Assembly: GCA_947623455.1 (NCBI GenBank)
Contig: OX392532.1
Location: 30,726,792 to 30,790,791, forward strand
Reading direction: 5' to 3'
Origin: Mimachlamys varia
Lineage: Eukaryota > Mollusca > Bivalvia > Pectinida > Pectinidae
Length of the DNA stretch: 64,000 nt
Shown: in pieces, positions 46,558 to 57,075 of the stretch
Numbering within the stretch: position 1 is the stretch's first letter
How the letters are laid out: each line of letters begins with the position of its first letter
The notes under the pieces: generated by a model
Database searches by the model: none
Seen by the model: only the letters and a program-made list of their open reading frames with translations
What the model was told of the DNA's origin: nothing
Program-made: the position numbers and the translations under genes

Positions 46558-46570
46558 GTTGCCTAGCAAC
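46558..46570. promoter_or_regulatory. Perfect X-box palindrome (RFX-type site)
   Basis: GTTGCCTAGCAAC matches the RFX consensus GTNRCC-N-RGYAAC at every position. A half-site-like CATAGCAACC lies about 200 bp downstream. RFX factors control ciliary genes in animals, but no ciliary exon is visible nearby. Confidence 0.45.
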
Positions 46571-48580
46571 AGCCCCTAGATTACACCTATCAAAATCCGT
46601 ATATTTCATAATAATTTTGAGTTTTGGATTGTTATCTATTAAAGAACATCAAAATAAGACGTGAAATATGGAGAAGGACAATTTTACAAACCATAATAAC
46701 AAGATATCTGGATTTGCCTAATCTATATCAATGAACTAAACTCCGTGACAACACATATTCCGCCATAGCAACCATGTCACCACCATAGTAACAGTACATT
46801 TATACTGCTGTATAATAATAAAACAAAACACAAACTTCAAATTCAAGCAAATGACACTACTCTGACAGTTTAAGTATTTATAAGATTATCTATAGAACGG
46901 TTCACACAATCAACAAAATATTCGCACTACAACATAGCATATTTTTTCATGATTTTTATAAATTATCGACTTTTGTTGAGGTGAGTATGTGGTTATTTGA
47001 AACGGAGAAAGTGATATTGTACGAGACAAAGCCTCATGTCGAAATAATCACATATTTACCTATATAAAAAGTTTCAAAGTGTTATATTAGATGCTAAATA
47101 ATATTGTGATCATTTTATTAATAAAACGGAAAATATGATAAATGAATGGAGGAAATTACTTCAATTGACAGGAATTGTTTTGCGTTATAATCAAAATGAT
47201 GTAATGAAGTGAATATCAACATGTTGTTTCTGAAATATAAACACCCAGTCAATATCACAAATCACCGTCCTCTAAGTGATTATGACTCGGCCAATGATGA
47301 TTTAGAAAATATATGTGTAATCTAATACAGTATTACTTAACATTTAAGAAACCACCTTACCTATAGCTATGTATTACTGTTCTAGTTACAACACACCTGG
47401 TATACATACAACATTAAATAGATACACATTTATAATTCATTTGTGTTTCAGGAGGGACTTCTACTTTTTTATATACTATATTTGAGAAATCAGACTGAGA
47501 AGCATAATGCACTCTTAAATTAAGAGAAGTGATTGGTCTATCGTTAAGAGATGGGGAAAACATGGATTCCAGGGCACACAAGTTCACGGAATGGGTTGAT
47601 AGTGAAGGATTAATGATAGGGTGGTGTATGTGACTTAATATCCAATATGATAATTCGTCAAAAATATGTTGGATATCAACTCAACGAACGTCCGGAAATA
47701 TTTATAGCAGTACAAAAGAAATGATATGGGGACAGCACTCTTTTGGATCGTGGTTGCTCCACATGTAATCATATAATTATAGACAGATATATATGATACG
47801 ATATTGTATTTAATTGTTGTTTTCATAGGGGGGGGGGGTTTGATTTTGATCATTTTGTTCTAACTTTTCTCTCTTTCTAAATACATTGTTTATCATGTTG
47901 CATTTCATCATAAGCCTTTCTAAAGTGTTTGACATGTTTATTAGTAATGGAACTACATAATATGCATTTACCTGGATTTTAATAAAGCAGTATCATCCTG
48001 CCTTTTAAAATATTGCAGTGATTTTCTCCCTGTGTGCAGGTTTGCTCAAATACTTATCAACTTTTCAAGACATTTTTTTTTTCAAATGGACCACCGTCGT
48101 GTGGAATCCATCACTCGCTATGTAGAGCCTATCAGAAGATAAAAAATTATAAAAATTATCTAGTTAAATACAAGAATAAAGAAGAAACTAGTTCTTAACG
48201 AAACGAAAATGGGAAAAATATTCCCCTTGAAGTGTCATAGTGTAGAAACAGACAATCGAATATTGAAAAAAATAAACCGGAAGTATAACACTACACATGA
48301 CATACGTATAGCTTCCGGTTGTGGTTTCGCATCTCATGAATATATGACACAGTTTATCTATATGTTTGTATCTTTGAAATACAGTAATTAAGTTTAAAGG
48401 AAAGTGAGCACGAACATATATGCTAAAGGTATTATTGTAATGTGTACAACACATGATATCGTCTAAATCCCTTCGTTAGTCACGAAAAGTTCCTCTTCTA
48501 TTTTAACTCAGCATGCCGCACAGAAAAGACAGGTTCCAACGCATCGCAATAGAGATATTAAAGATAGTATTTGAAAAATC
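46571..48580. other. Non-coding stretch, no gene seen
   Basis: Two kilobases of AT-rich sequence; a run of 11 G lies near 47829. Open frames near 48.2-48.4 kb overlap on opposite strands and are unsupported. Confidence 0.35.
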
Positions 48581-48715
48581 GAAAAAAATGATTAATTGTA
48601 GATACTGTATGTTTAATGTATACTTGACCAAAACTTTGAAAAAATGAAAAACAAACAAGATGATAAATTGTAAATACTGTATATTTTTTGTATACTTGAC
48701 CAAAACTGGCAAAAG
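48581..48715 (+). repeat. Tandem duplication, 72-bp unit
   Basis: ATGATTAATTGTAGATACTG at 48588 recurs as ATGATAAATTGTAAATACTG at 48660, each followed by TATACTTGACCAAAACT. Confidence 0.8.
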
Positions 48716-49219
48716 TAAGACGAGTCTATGGCTAATTTGAATTCAAGTATAAATAAAGCCTATTATTCTTATTAAATTTATTGTATAAGTGAATAATTCA
48801 ATTATAATTTCACATATTTCTGTTGCATGCATTGCAGTGTTTAAAGACATGTGCTCATTTAAATAAACATTATCAGCTTGAAAAATTCTGAAAGTCAGCT
48901 TCAGCATTTTTGTAGCTAATATTTTTTTTGAAACTTTTTGATGCATTCATTTCCAAATAAAAAAGAACAGTATATTTATAGCTTTAAATGAACACTTCTA
49001 CACACAACTTCGTCGTTCCTCTTAGTCAGAAAAATATGCATGGTATAATAAAACTGGTATATCATATATTCATTTGCATTTTATATCATGTTTATAGACC
49101 ATGAATTAATTAACAAATCTGTTCTAATTACAATAATAATTAAAACCATCAATCAATATTCACGAAGCGCGACATTAACGAGAAAATGCCTTGCTCTGTA
49201 ATCATCAAAGTGCGTTCTT

Positions 49220-49295
49220 CATCCTGGGGAAGGGGGTTCTCGGGGAAGGGAGGAGGGGTTCTCGGGGTGGGGGGGGGAGGAGGGGAGGAGTTGTT
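49220..49295 (+). repeat. G-rich tract, quadruplex-prone
   Basis: Repeated GGGGTTCTCGGGG-type blocks and long G runs (GGGGTGGGGGGGGGAGGAGG) form a purine-rich tract that extends at lower density to about 49390. Confidence 0.6.
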
Positions 49296-49614
49296 TGGAG
49301 AAAAGGGAAGTGAAGTGATTTGTATAGGAGATTTGTGAATAGGAGGAGAGATAGAGAGGAAAATAGGGAGAAATGGTGGAAGGAATCATTCAAGCTAGCA
49401 TGTGGTTGTGTGTGACAGGGTACAGGGCTAGATTAGGGGTTTTAGTACTACAGCAATAAGGTGAATATGTGCAACAACAGCAGTGATAGGGAAAGCTATG
49501 GAGGGTGGAAAGCAAGAAATAGAATAAAGGAAACGTATAATATAATATATCAGAAAGGGTTGACAGGTAGAGGTACTTGGTATTTTGATCGGAAAAAATA
49601 TTATCAAAATAGCT

Positions 49615-49940
49615 GAACAGATTTTATTACATTTTTACCGGTGTAATATCGAAAATTATTCATTCTAAAAAAGTGATATTTTTCATCAGTGAAAAATATC
49701 TCTTTTTCTTATTCGACCAATCAGAACGCTGCTTACAAACGACATCTGGGAAAATAAAAAGCTACCATTGTAGATTTTGCTATAAAAATGTAATAAAAAG
49801 AATATCTAACAGTATCTTCAGTAATACCAAACATATTTCACTTGTGAGGCTAATATTATAGCAAATAGCAAAATAATAGCCCCGGGGCACTCGTGAAATA
49901 TATTTGGTATTACTGAAGACACCATTAGATATCCTCTATA
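49615..49940. mobile_element. Inverted-repeat element with two hairpins
   Basis: ATATCTAACAGTATCTTCAG and AATACCAAACATATTTCAC (from 49802) are repeated in reverse complement at about 49888-49937, giving arms of roughly 45 bp. Just upstream GTGATATTTTTCATCAGTG folds back on AAAAATATC at 49673-49700, and CCAATCAGAACGCTG follows. The layout suggests a fold-back MITE; boundaries and target duplication were not found. Confidence 0.55.
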
Positions 49941-51387
49941 TATGGGCTAAAGACGCCTTTCTGTACGAAGGTAAAGATTTGAAGGAGAAAAGAGGGGGTC
50001 TGGAGGAGGGAGGGGGTTGTCTACGGTATGTCGGCAGCCTCGGATCCAGAGCTAATGTTCAGTTAACTAGGTCTTGTACTGATCAATACTTAATTATAAA
50101 CGCCACAGTTCTACATCATAGCGGGTTGAGGAAATGTCACTTTTGGAAATGTATTGCCTTGAAGCATGCACAGAGTCGCCTGTTCCCCGACTTTATTCGT
50201 TTCATTCATTTCTTTTCAATTTCACGTGAAGGAAATCCTTGTCACGTTACGTCACTAGAGCGCCCATAAACCACACATGTTGCCCGTGCGGTTTTCCAGG
50301 CGTGCTTTTTACCGTGCACTACAGTATTGAAATATGATTTTCATAATATTTTACGAGTAAATAGTCATAAGGAAGCAGATGGGGATATAAAAATAACAAC
50401 GTAATGATGTGAACAATAGCGGTACTACTCTCCCCTTCATTGTCTCGGACTTTACCGAGGAGTGACGGAAACGTGCTACGAACTCCTACCGGAACCGCAA
50501 AGAAACTAATGACGGCGTAACGCACTAATCGGTATTCATAGCGAACTTTTATATCTTTTCTTTGTTAATTCTTACAATAACTTTTGTTTTATTAGAAAAT
50601 TATTCGGCATTCTTCAAAGAAAAAAGTCCCAAACAGAGTAATTTGATAGTGGAGTATAATCTCGTATGACACATTTAATGGTACTAGCAAAGCTGATGAA
50701 GATTGTGGGTTTTAGAAGATTAAAAAACGGTAGCTCACAATTATATCTGGGACTTTTAAAGAAACGGCGCGTTTTATTAGGAACATCTAGCGACTAATTA
50801 CAGCTATGAGCTCTAACTGACGTAAGTAATATATGGGAGACAAAACAGAAAATTACAGAGGTATTCATGGGTCTGCCGTATCATCGCGAAGAAGCAAATG
50901 TCATAACATAAAGATGTGTGTTTTTGGTAACAATTTATATTTCTAAATTTGGTTTTAGAATTAAAAGAAAATGTTTTGTTTTGTTTATTTCTAATTGTGT
51001 TGGCTGATATGACCCTGTTAGTTACTTGCTTCGTAAATTGATTTTTTTCAATGATGTTGCATTTTTAGCCAATCAGAGTCTCCAAAATTCGCACTAAATT
51101 AGTCGGTGTTCGACTTTACATTATCTCAAATATTGTACAGCGACTACTATTAGTATGGAGTATCTTTTTCGCTTATATCGTTTTATGCACAGCAAAAGGT
51201 TTAATGACTGAAACACTATATTTTAGAATGTAAATAGTATCACCTTAAAGGTCCTCTGTATGAAATGAACATAAACGGTTTTTATACATGAAACGTAATT
51301 CATAAACTTTTTTTGTCTGTATACAAAGTTGTATACATAATTCAACTATGTTTATATATATACACTGTATATATATATATATAATAT
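49941..51387. other. Non-coding stretch, no gene seen
   Basis: The 121-codon frame at 49904-50269 starts inside the inverted-repeat element and shows low-complexity glycine-rich sequence; I do not accept it as a gene. A short (AT)n run lies near 51370. Confidence 0.35.
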
Positions 51388-51741
51388 GAGGCACGGTGGT
51401 CTGGTTGTAGGACACCGGGCTCGTGATCGAAAAGTTGCAAGTTCGAGTCACGGTCATGGCACTTGTTTTGAATCCTTGAGCAAGATACTTTACCTCGCTT
51501 GTTCCAGTCTACTCAACTGTGAATGAGTACATGGTTTGGTAGTGCTAGTAACTGTAGGGTGCTAGCTGGGAGTGCCGAAATGGCAGCAGCGGTTGTATGT
51601 TCTCCAGGGAGTTGAGAACGATTATGGCTGGTTGTTAAGGCCCTATAACCACGGATAATATTTTGTGAACCGCTTTGAAGCGGCCTTTAAGGTCGTGATA
51701 AAGCGTTTTTAAGAATCTCGAATTATTATTATTATTATTAT
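51388..51741 (+). mobile_element. Second SINE type with tRNA-like head and (ATT)n tail
   Basis: The head has an A-box region GCACGGTGGTCTGGTTGTAG and a B box GCAAGTTCGAGTCACGG, and resembles tRNA-His in its arm spacing. The body includes TGAACCGCTTTGAAGCGGCC, a small hairpin, and ends in AATCTCGAATTATTATTATT. Total length is about 350 bp. It is unrelated to family D. V-SINE-like molluscan SINEs have a similar plan, but the match is not verified. Confidence 0.75.
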
Positions 51742-51969
51742 AAAAAGAAAAGGCAAAAATTAAAAAGCAAAAGAAAATATATCGTCGCAAGCGTCATGTA
51801 GTCATCCATCCATACCTCCGTGAACTTCCGTTGTGTTCATATCTATAATGATACATTTTCTTGAAACCGCATGAAATATCGCTCAACTATCTTTTAGAAT
51901 CCCTTCATCTCTGATAGAATGTATCGGGCACTGTTTTGCATATATCACTGGCATACATGGTTGTTATGT
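51742..51969. other. Non-coding stretch, no gene seen
   Basis: Short anonymous stretch. Confidence 0.3.
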
Positions 51970-52260
51970 CCATCTAAGACGGACACTATCGACGACATTA
52001 ATTTCTCGACCGAATTGCCGTTTCACAAAGTATGGGTTTTGTGTAATAGGAATTACTAGGGAGCGAGACGAGGGGACACGAGAATAATACAGGTCATACC
52101 CCCGTTTGATCGGGTTCCCGTCAGACAAATGTAATCTGTCCTTTCGCCAATGACAAATTATTGCAAGGCCTACGTGATGGAGATTATTTATTTGCTCCGG
52201 CCATTTTTGTGTTCCTTCGATGGCTAGAGATTACCCTTAGCGAGACAATTCTTATAATTT
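51970..52260. other. Island resembling a conserved regulatory element
   Basis: The block contains GACATTAATTTCTCGACC, GACAAATTATTGCAAGGC and GGAGATTATTTATTTGC, i.e. several homeodomain, TALE-like (TGACA) and TTTAT motifs in a moderately GC-enriched stretch with no open frame. It is a candidate conserved non-coding element by appearance only. Confidence 0.28.
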
Positions 52261-52841
52261 CTCAATGTACTAAACCTTTTATATATAGCCAATATACATT
52301 TTCTCATTTGTGTTAATCATAGTCAGGATTTGTGAATTAATGTAGCCATAACGAGTGTTATTGTTCCTTAAATAACTAGACAAAAATGTATGGAAAATAA
52401 ACGCGAGAAAATTAAAATATTCTCATTTTAACAACAATAGTGTTTCGAGAATTATTTAGAATGTAAAATACATGTATTGCATGTTCGCTAAACATATTGC
52501 AAATCTCGGAAAAAATAATAATGTCTTTTTTTTGTTATGAATATTAAAGGCATTAGCGAATGATTGGCATGGAAGAATACAGCGTTCCATTCATCATATG
52601 CAAGCTGTATATATAGAATGTGAAAGAAATCCCACACTGTCTCGGAGTTTCAGCCAAATAGACATTTCCTAACAAAACGTGTTTTTATAGGACCTATTTT
52701 CAGGACCATCGTGGAAGCTACAGCATAAACTTGTGTTGATTTCATCTTTATTATCATTTTGTTCTGTACAGGAGCGTGTTAGTTACCCTTCTATTAACAC
52801 CATCTTTCTTTTTGTTTCTTTCTAACTTCAATCCCCAACCC

Positions 52842-53092
52842 TATGGAAGTGTATTACAGTCACGTCAGATTTTTATGACTCGATATCTCGAGATAATAAT
52901 TCGAATTTTTTTTCGACTTAACAACTCGAAATATTGAGATAATAACTTGAAATTTCGACTTAACAACTCGAAATATTGGGATAATAACTTGAAATTTCGA
53001 CTTAACAACTCGAAATATTGAGATAATAACTCGAAATTTCGACTTAAAAACTAGTTATGAAAAAACGGATGTGGCAGCAATACACTTCCATA
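52842..53092. mobile_element. MITE with internal 42-bp minisatellite
   Basis: The left end TATGGAAGTGTATTACAGTC and the right end, complement TATGGAAGTGTATTGCTGCC, form imperfect inverted repeats of about 40 bp. The direct repeat CAACCC lies immediately outside both ends (52836-52841 and 53093-53098). The interior is a tandem array: CGACTTAACAACTCGAAATA plus TTGAGATAATAACTTGAAAT, four units. Confidence 0.75.
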
Positions 53093-53148
53093 CAACCCTG
53101 CAGATAGGTGATCGAGAAAAGAAACGTCAAACAAGAGGCGATTGATGT

Positions 53149-53167
53149 GCCCCCCCCCCCCCCCCCA
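53149..53167 (+). repeat. Poly-C run
   Basis: A run of about 18 C residues, slightly interrupted downstream by CACCTCCCCC. Confidence 0.9.
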
Positions 53168-53328
53168 CCTCCCCCAATTTATTTTATATATGTTTTGGTA
53201 AACAAACACTATTAAATTGAATGTACCGTATATGTTCACTCTACATGTAACTATACTGGATATGTCTTAGCTCATAGCTTCGCCCTTGTGAGAAAGCAAT
53301 TGGTTCTGTCCTCAGACCGAAACATTGA

Positions 53329-53545
53329 AGATCACGTAACACACACATATGCTGCACCTCTTAAATTTGGTAATAGAAACAGTATGCCGAAAAAAGGAAT
53401 TAAACTGCATTATACAGCTGTTTCGTCCTCCTAGGACTCTTCAGTGATGCTAGGGGCCAAAAGGTAGGAATCCAAAATTTCTAAACTAATGTAGAAGCAG
53501 AAAGGTCAGGTGCGTAAAACCCCTTTAATTTATTAATTTAGAAGA
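53329..53545 (-). mobile_element. Hammerhead-bearing retroelement, family A copy 5
   Basis: The minus-strand copy has the common 3' end and is truncated on its 5' side soon after TTAATTTAGAAG. It is among the least diverged copies and its ribozyme core is intact. Confidence 0.78.
53407..53450 (-). ncRNA. Type I hammerhead ribozyme, core intact
   Basis: The minus strand shows stem I GCATCA with TAATGC (one mismatch), core CTGAAGA, stem II GTCC/GGAC with loop TAGGA, GAAA, the palindrome CAGCTG forming a 2-bp stem III with a two-base loop, and GTA before the predicted cleavage point. All invariant core residues are present. Confidence 0.85.
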
Positions 53546-53549
53546 ACAA

Positions 53550-55230
53550 CGTCATTGAAAATGGAGTTGCTAAACCATGAATACTGTTCAGTATTTAGGA
53601 TTTTAGCAACAACCACAGATTCATCCGTATTCAGTATGATAAAGGTAACTAATGAATCACCCGTTGTCCAACAGTGAAACAATTATGTATATTCATTGTA
53701 TAGGCCGGGTAATTGCGATGAACAGGCATGGCTCTTCCCAATCGCCCATTCTCTCGTCCTCGGTTCGAAGACAATTCTCTGATGTGCTTTTGGTACGCGA
53801 GGTGATGAAGTGCTTCTTTTATTCATAACATTTCATATAATACCACATATATTTATTAAAATATGGATTTACCGAAAAATTGATAATATCTCATCTCACT
53901 CATAACGGACGAGGTCTTGGAATGATTTAACAGACACGCTTCTATGTAATTGTATACAAGTGCTAATTTAATAAACTATTTAGATAATAACCATTCATTG
54001 TCCACTTCACCTCAACCTTGTACAATGCAACACCTTGACCACACAGTGGTCAATGGAAACATTTGAAATCCGTCTTTTTAACTGTACAATTTTGTACCTC
54101 GCTGACCCGGCGTTGTCAAAGGGTTTCTTTCTATGAATATGCACTTAATATTCTACATGACGCGCAATCCGAAAGCATAACCATTGTAAATGGTTAAGAA
54201 AGCTCCTTTACAGTATCACAGAAGACGACAAGGGAGCAACTTTAGGTATCGTAAAACGATACAAGTGCAATAGACCTGAGCGCTGCTGATAGACCGTCAG
54301 CGCACATGTACACCACTGCAGCGCATATTGTGTTGTTTGAATGGAGACGAATTTTAAGCCCTACATACACAAAGAATTCTGGAATTAAAAGTTTTTAAAG
54401 AAACTGTTTCGAGAATTGCATGATATGACTGGGGTTTATTCAAACACAATATCTTTTAGCCCAGGAAATTAAAACGTGTCATTTTCCAATGTGACAGTCG
54501 GGAGTGACCGCCGCACGTCCTTGAGGAGCGCGAAACGCACGTGGCAAGAGTATCAATTGCTAATGGACTATCAACACGGGTCAGTCTTTGTCGTATTTTA
54601 TCCATCATAATTTCCTGAGCAGTCTTACTTCTCTGTTGTATACGACTGCGCATGTAACGTGACGCCAACTCTACAAAATATCCAATTCACAATACCGTGA
54701 TGCCCCGTGACGTTTTCGCTAGTTTCCGTCTCTAGGAACTCTTCAACCCAGGAGATCGATTTTGCCTTTTCAAAAGTTCGAACACGAGTGGCAACTTCGG
54801 AACCTGTGTGCACGGGGGGTAAGGGGAGGTGAGTGAATATCGATGGAATGATAGCTAGGGAGGCGTAGAACGTGACGAGACAGATGTTATGTCAAATAAA
54901 AGCCACAAAGTATCATAATACGCACGGCATTGTCAAAATATACACAGCAGTGTCAAGTAACACACAGGACTCCTATTGATAAAATTATGTCAGTACAGAT
55001 TTTGTGTATCTCGTGTATTCCGGTATATATAACGAAGTACGTGTAGTTACTTTTACTAGTCAATATCAGAATGTAAACAAAGGTTGAAAAAAGTCTGTTT
55101 TTGAACGAATTCCTTTAAGATCAAATCTCCATATGCAGTTTCATAGACTTTTTAATTTTATATTAATTTCTGTACTAACACAATATTTTGCTCAATGATG
55201 TTGATCTAGTGCTGCAAATTGGTATCAGAC
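53550..55230. other. Non-coding stretch with GC-enriched segments
   Basis: Segments at about 53.7-53.82 and 54.45-54.83 kb are GC-enriched. The second has two overlapping minus-strand frames in different phases (54456-54668 and 54625-54813), which could be one frameshifted old coding piece; I recognise no family. No repeat was found. Confidence 0.35.
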
Positions 55231-55233
55231 TAG

Positions 55234-55667
55234 TAGCGTGTTCCATTTAGCGGAACGTTCCGGTTGTTCCGGAACGAACCAGACGTTCCGCTAAATGGTA
55301 CACGGCGTTCCGCAGGAACGAACCGGTTCGTCTGGAACGTCTCATTTGAGGGTACCAAGTTGGATCCAATATGGCGGCCAGTGAAAGGTTTTCGTTTCAA
55401 ATGTTCAATACATTGTAAATAGACCTAACTATAACCAGTTAAACAACATTTCACCAGTAAAATATATCACTACCATCTCCAAGTGGCATAATAGTGTGTA
55501 AAACGTGTAAATAAAAGAGATTACTCGCATTATTTTGCGGATTTTATGACGGAACCGTTTTGGTTATTTCCGGAAAAGTTGTTTCTTTTCATTTTCGATT
55601 ATTAGATTTTCACCCGCAGGAACGGAAATCGGCACAACCGGAACATTCCACTAAATGAAACACGCTA
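55234..55667. mobile_element. 434-bp MITE with terminal hairpin and TAG duplication
   Basis: Terminal inverted repeats TAGCGTGTTCCATTTAGCGG and the complement of CTAAATGAAACACGCTA extend over about 35 bp. TAG lies directly outside both ends (55231-55233, 55668-55670). A three-base duplication fits PIF/Harbinger or CACTA-type DNA transposons. The left end also contains a perfect 15-bp hairpin (55243-55257 with 55284-55298). There is no transposase. Confidence 0.75.
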
Positions 55668-55860
55668 TAGTTTTACATTTACCGATGCAATGAGGTTACC
55701 GATTCAAACTTTGCAATATGTAACAAAACAATCATTGTACAGAGCTAAAAAGCAGAATCATTGTTAATTTATTGGTTTTTTTCTTAGAAATTAAGAGAAA
55801 GTTAACTGGTGTAGTCATGATGCGATAAGTTTTAGGGTAAAATATAGATGAAATGAAAAA

Positions 55861-56412
55861 TGAAATGAAACAACAGGGGTCGAGTTGGATAAATCTGGGT
55901 TAAATATCGAACAACTGTGGTCGACCTGGCTAAATATGGGTAAAAAGTCAAACAACAGGAGTCGAGTTGGTTAAATCCGGATGAAATTTCGAACAACTGG
56001 AGTCGACCTGGTTAAATGTGGTTGAAATGCCGAATAACAGGAGTCGAGTTGGTTAAACGTGGGTGAAACATCAAACAACAGGGGTCGAGTTGGTTAAATT
56101 TAGGTCAAATATCAAACAACAAGGGTCGAGTTGGTTAAAGTTGGGTCAAATATCAAACAACAAGGGTCGAGTTGGTTAAATTTAGGTCAAATATCAAACA
56201 ACAAGGGTCGAGTTGGTTAAATTTAGGTCAAATATCAAACAACAAGGGTCGAGTTGGTTAAAGTTGGGTCAAATATCGAACAACAGGGGTCGAGTTGGTT
56301 AAAGTTGGGTCAAATATCGAACAACTGGGGTCGAGTTGGTTAAAGGGTGAAATGTCAAACAACAAGGGTCGAGTTAGTTAAAGTTGGGTCAAATATCGAA
56401 ATAGCTGGTTAA
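55861..56412 (+). repeat. Minisatellite, 41-bp unit, about 13 copies
   Basis: The unit is GGGTCGAGTTGGTTAAAGTT followed by GGGTCAAATATCAAACAACA plus one base. The first five units alternate between GTCGAGTTGG and GTCGACCTGG forms, whereas later units are nearly uniform, showing local homogenisation. Confidence 0.92.
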
Positions 56413-56539
56413 ATCTGTTGCTGGCTGTGACGAGTACGTTCATCTCAGCTGCCACGTTACCGCTACATAACGCTATGTCCACCGCCACAATCGATACGAA
56501 GGCGGCGTTTCATTGCCTTAAGTTAATTCTGGCTGACAC
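56413..56539. other. Non-coding stretch after minisatellite
   Basis: GC-enriched but without a recognisable feature. Confidence 0.3.
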
Positions 56540-57075
56540 AAATGTTCAGATCAGATGTGCAAATGACTGATAAGGACGAGCAATGGGAAAACGAATACTC
56601 TGCCAAGATCCATACATGTAATAACCCTTTGTTTGAGTTTTCGCCGCAAAAATCTGATCGCAAATATTTAGCGTGATTCTAACTCAAAGGAATGGATTTT
56701 GACGGGAATCATCGATAATTATGCGCCATCATTTGTCCGCTCGCCCGAGCATGTAAGGCGCGCCATTGTCCCACAGTTTGGTCTTTATTTTAGCGCGGAT
56801 TACTCGCGGATGTGGAAGCGCGATAAGGCTTTATCGCGGAATAATACTTCGCCTTAGACTTGTCATTCATCAATTCTTTTAAAATTCTTTATCTCATCAA
56901 TCTTGGTTTTTGTTCAACAAAAGCAACTGTGTATGACCTTATTTTTATTTACAGAGATATCGAAAGAAATCTTAGAAAAAGGTAATAATTCCAATGGATA
57001 TTGGTTCCGCGATATCGATACCGGGAGACCGAAGTTATCGCTCCTTTTGTATAATTTCCGGTGATATTGCCCCGT
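56540..57075. other. CpG- and GATA-motif-rich island
   Basis: The segment carries several GATA-type sites near CpG-rich sequence: CTGATAAGG, GCGATAAGGCTTTATCGCGG, CGATATCGATACC and GTTATCGC. It also has ATCGATAATTATGCGCCATC. No open frame is convincing. The palindromic GATAAGGCTTTATC core is unusual. It may be a regulatory element. Confidence 0.3.

Noticed and set aside
49904..50269. 121-codon open frame
   Set aside because: It starts within an inverted-repeat element, is low-complexity glycine-rich in part, and has no recognisable domain.
51388..51470. tRNA-His gene
   Set aside because: It is the head of a SINE; acceptor and anticodon stems are not properly paired.
54456..54813. Two overlapping minus-strand frames as a frameshifted gene
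   Set aside because: No family could be recognised and nothing indicates a real frameshift rather than chance frames in a GC-enriched stretch.
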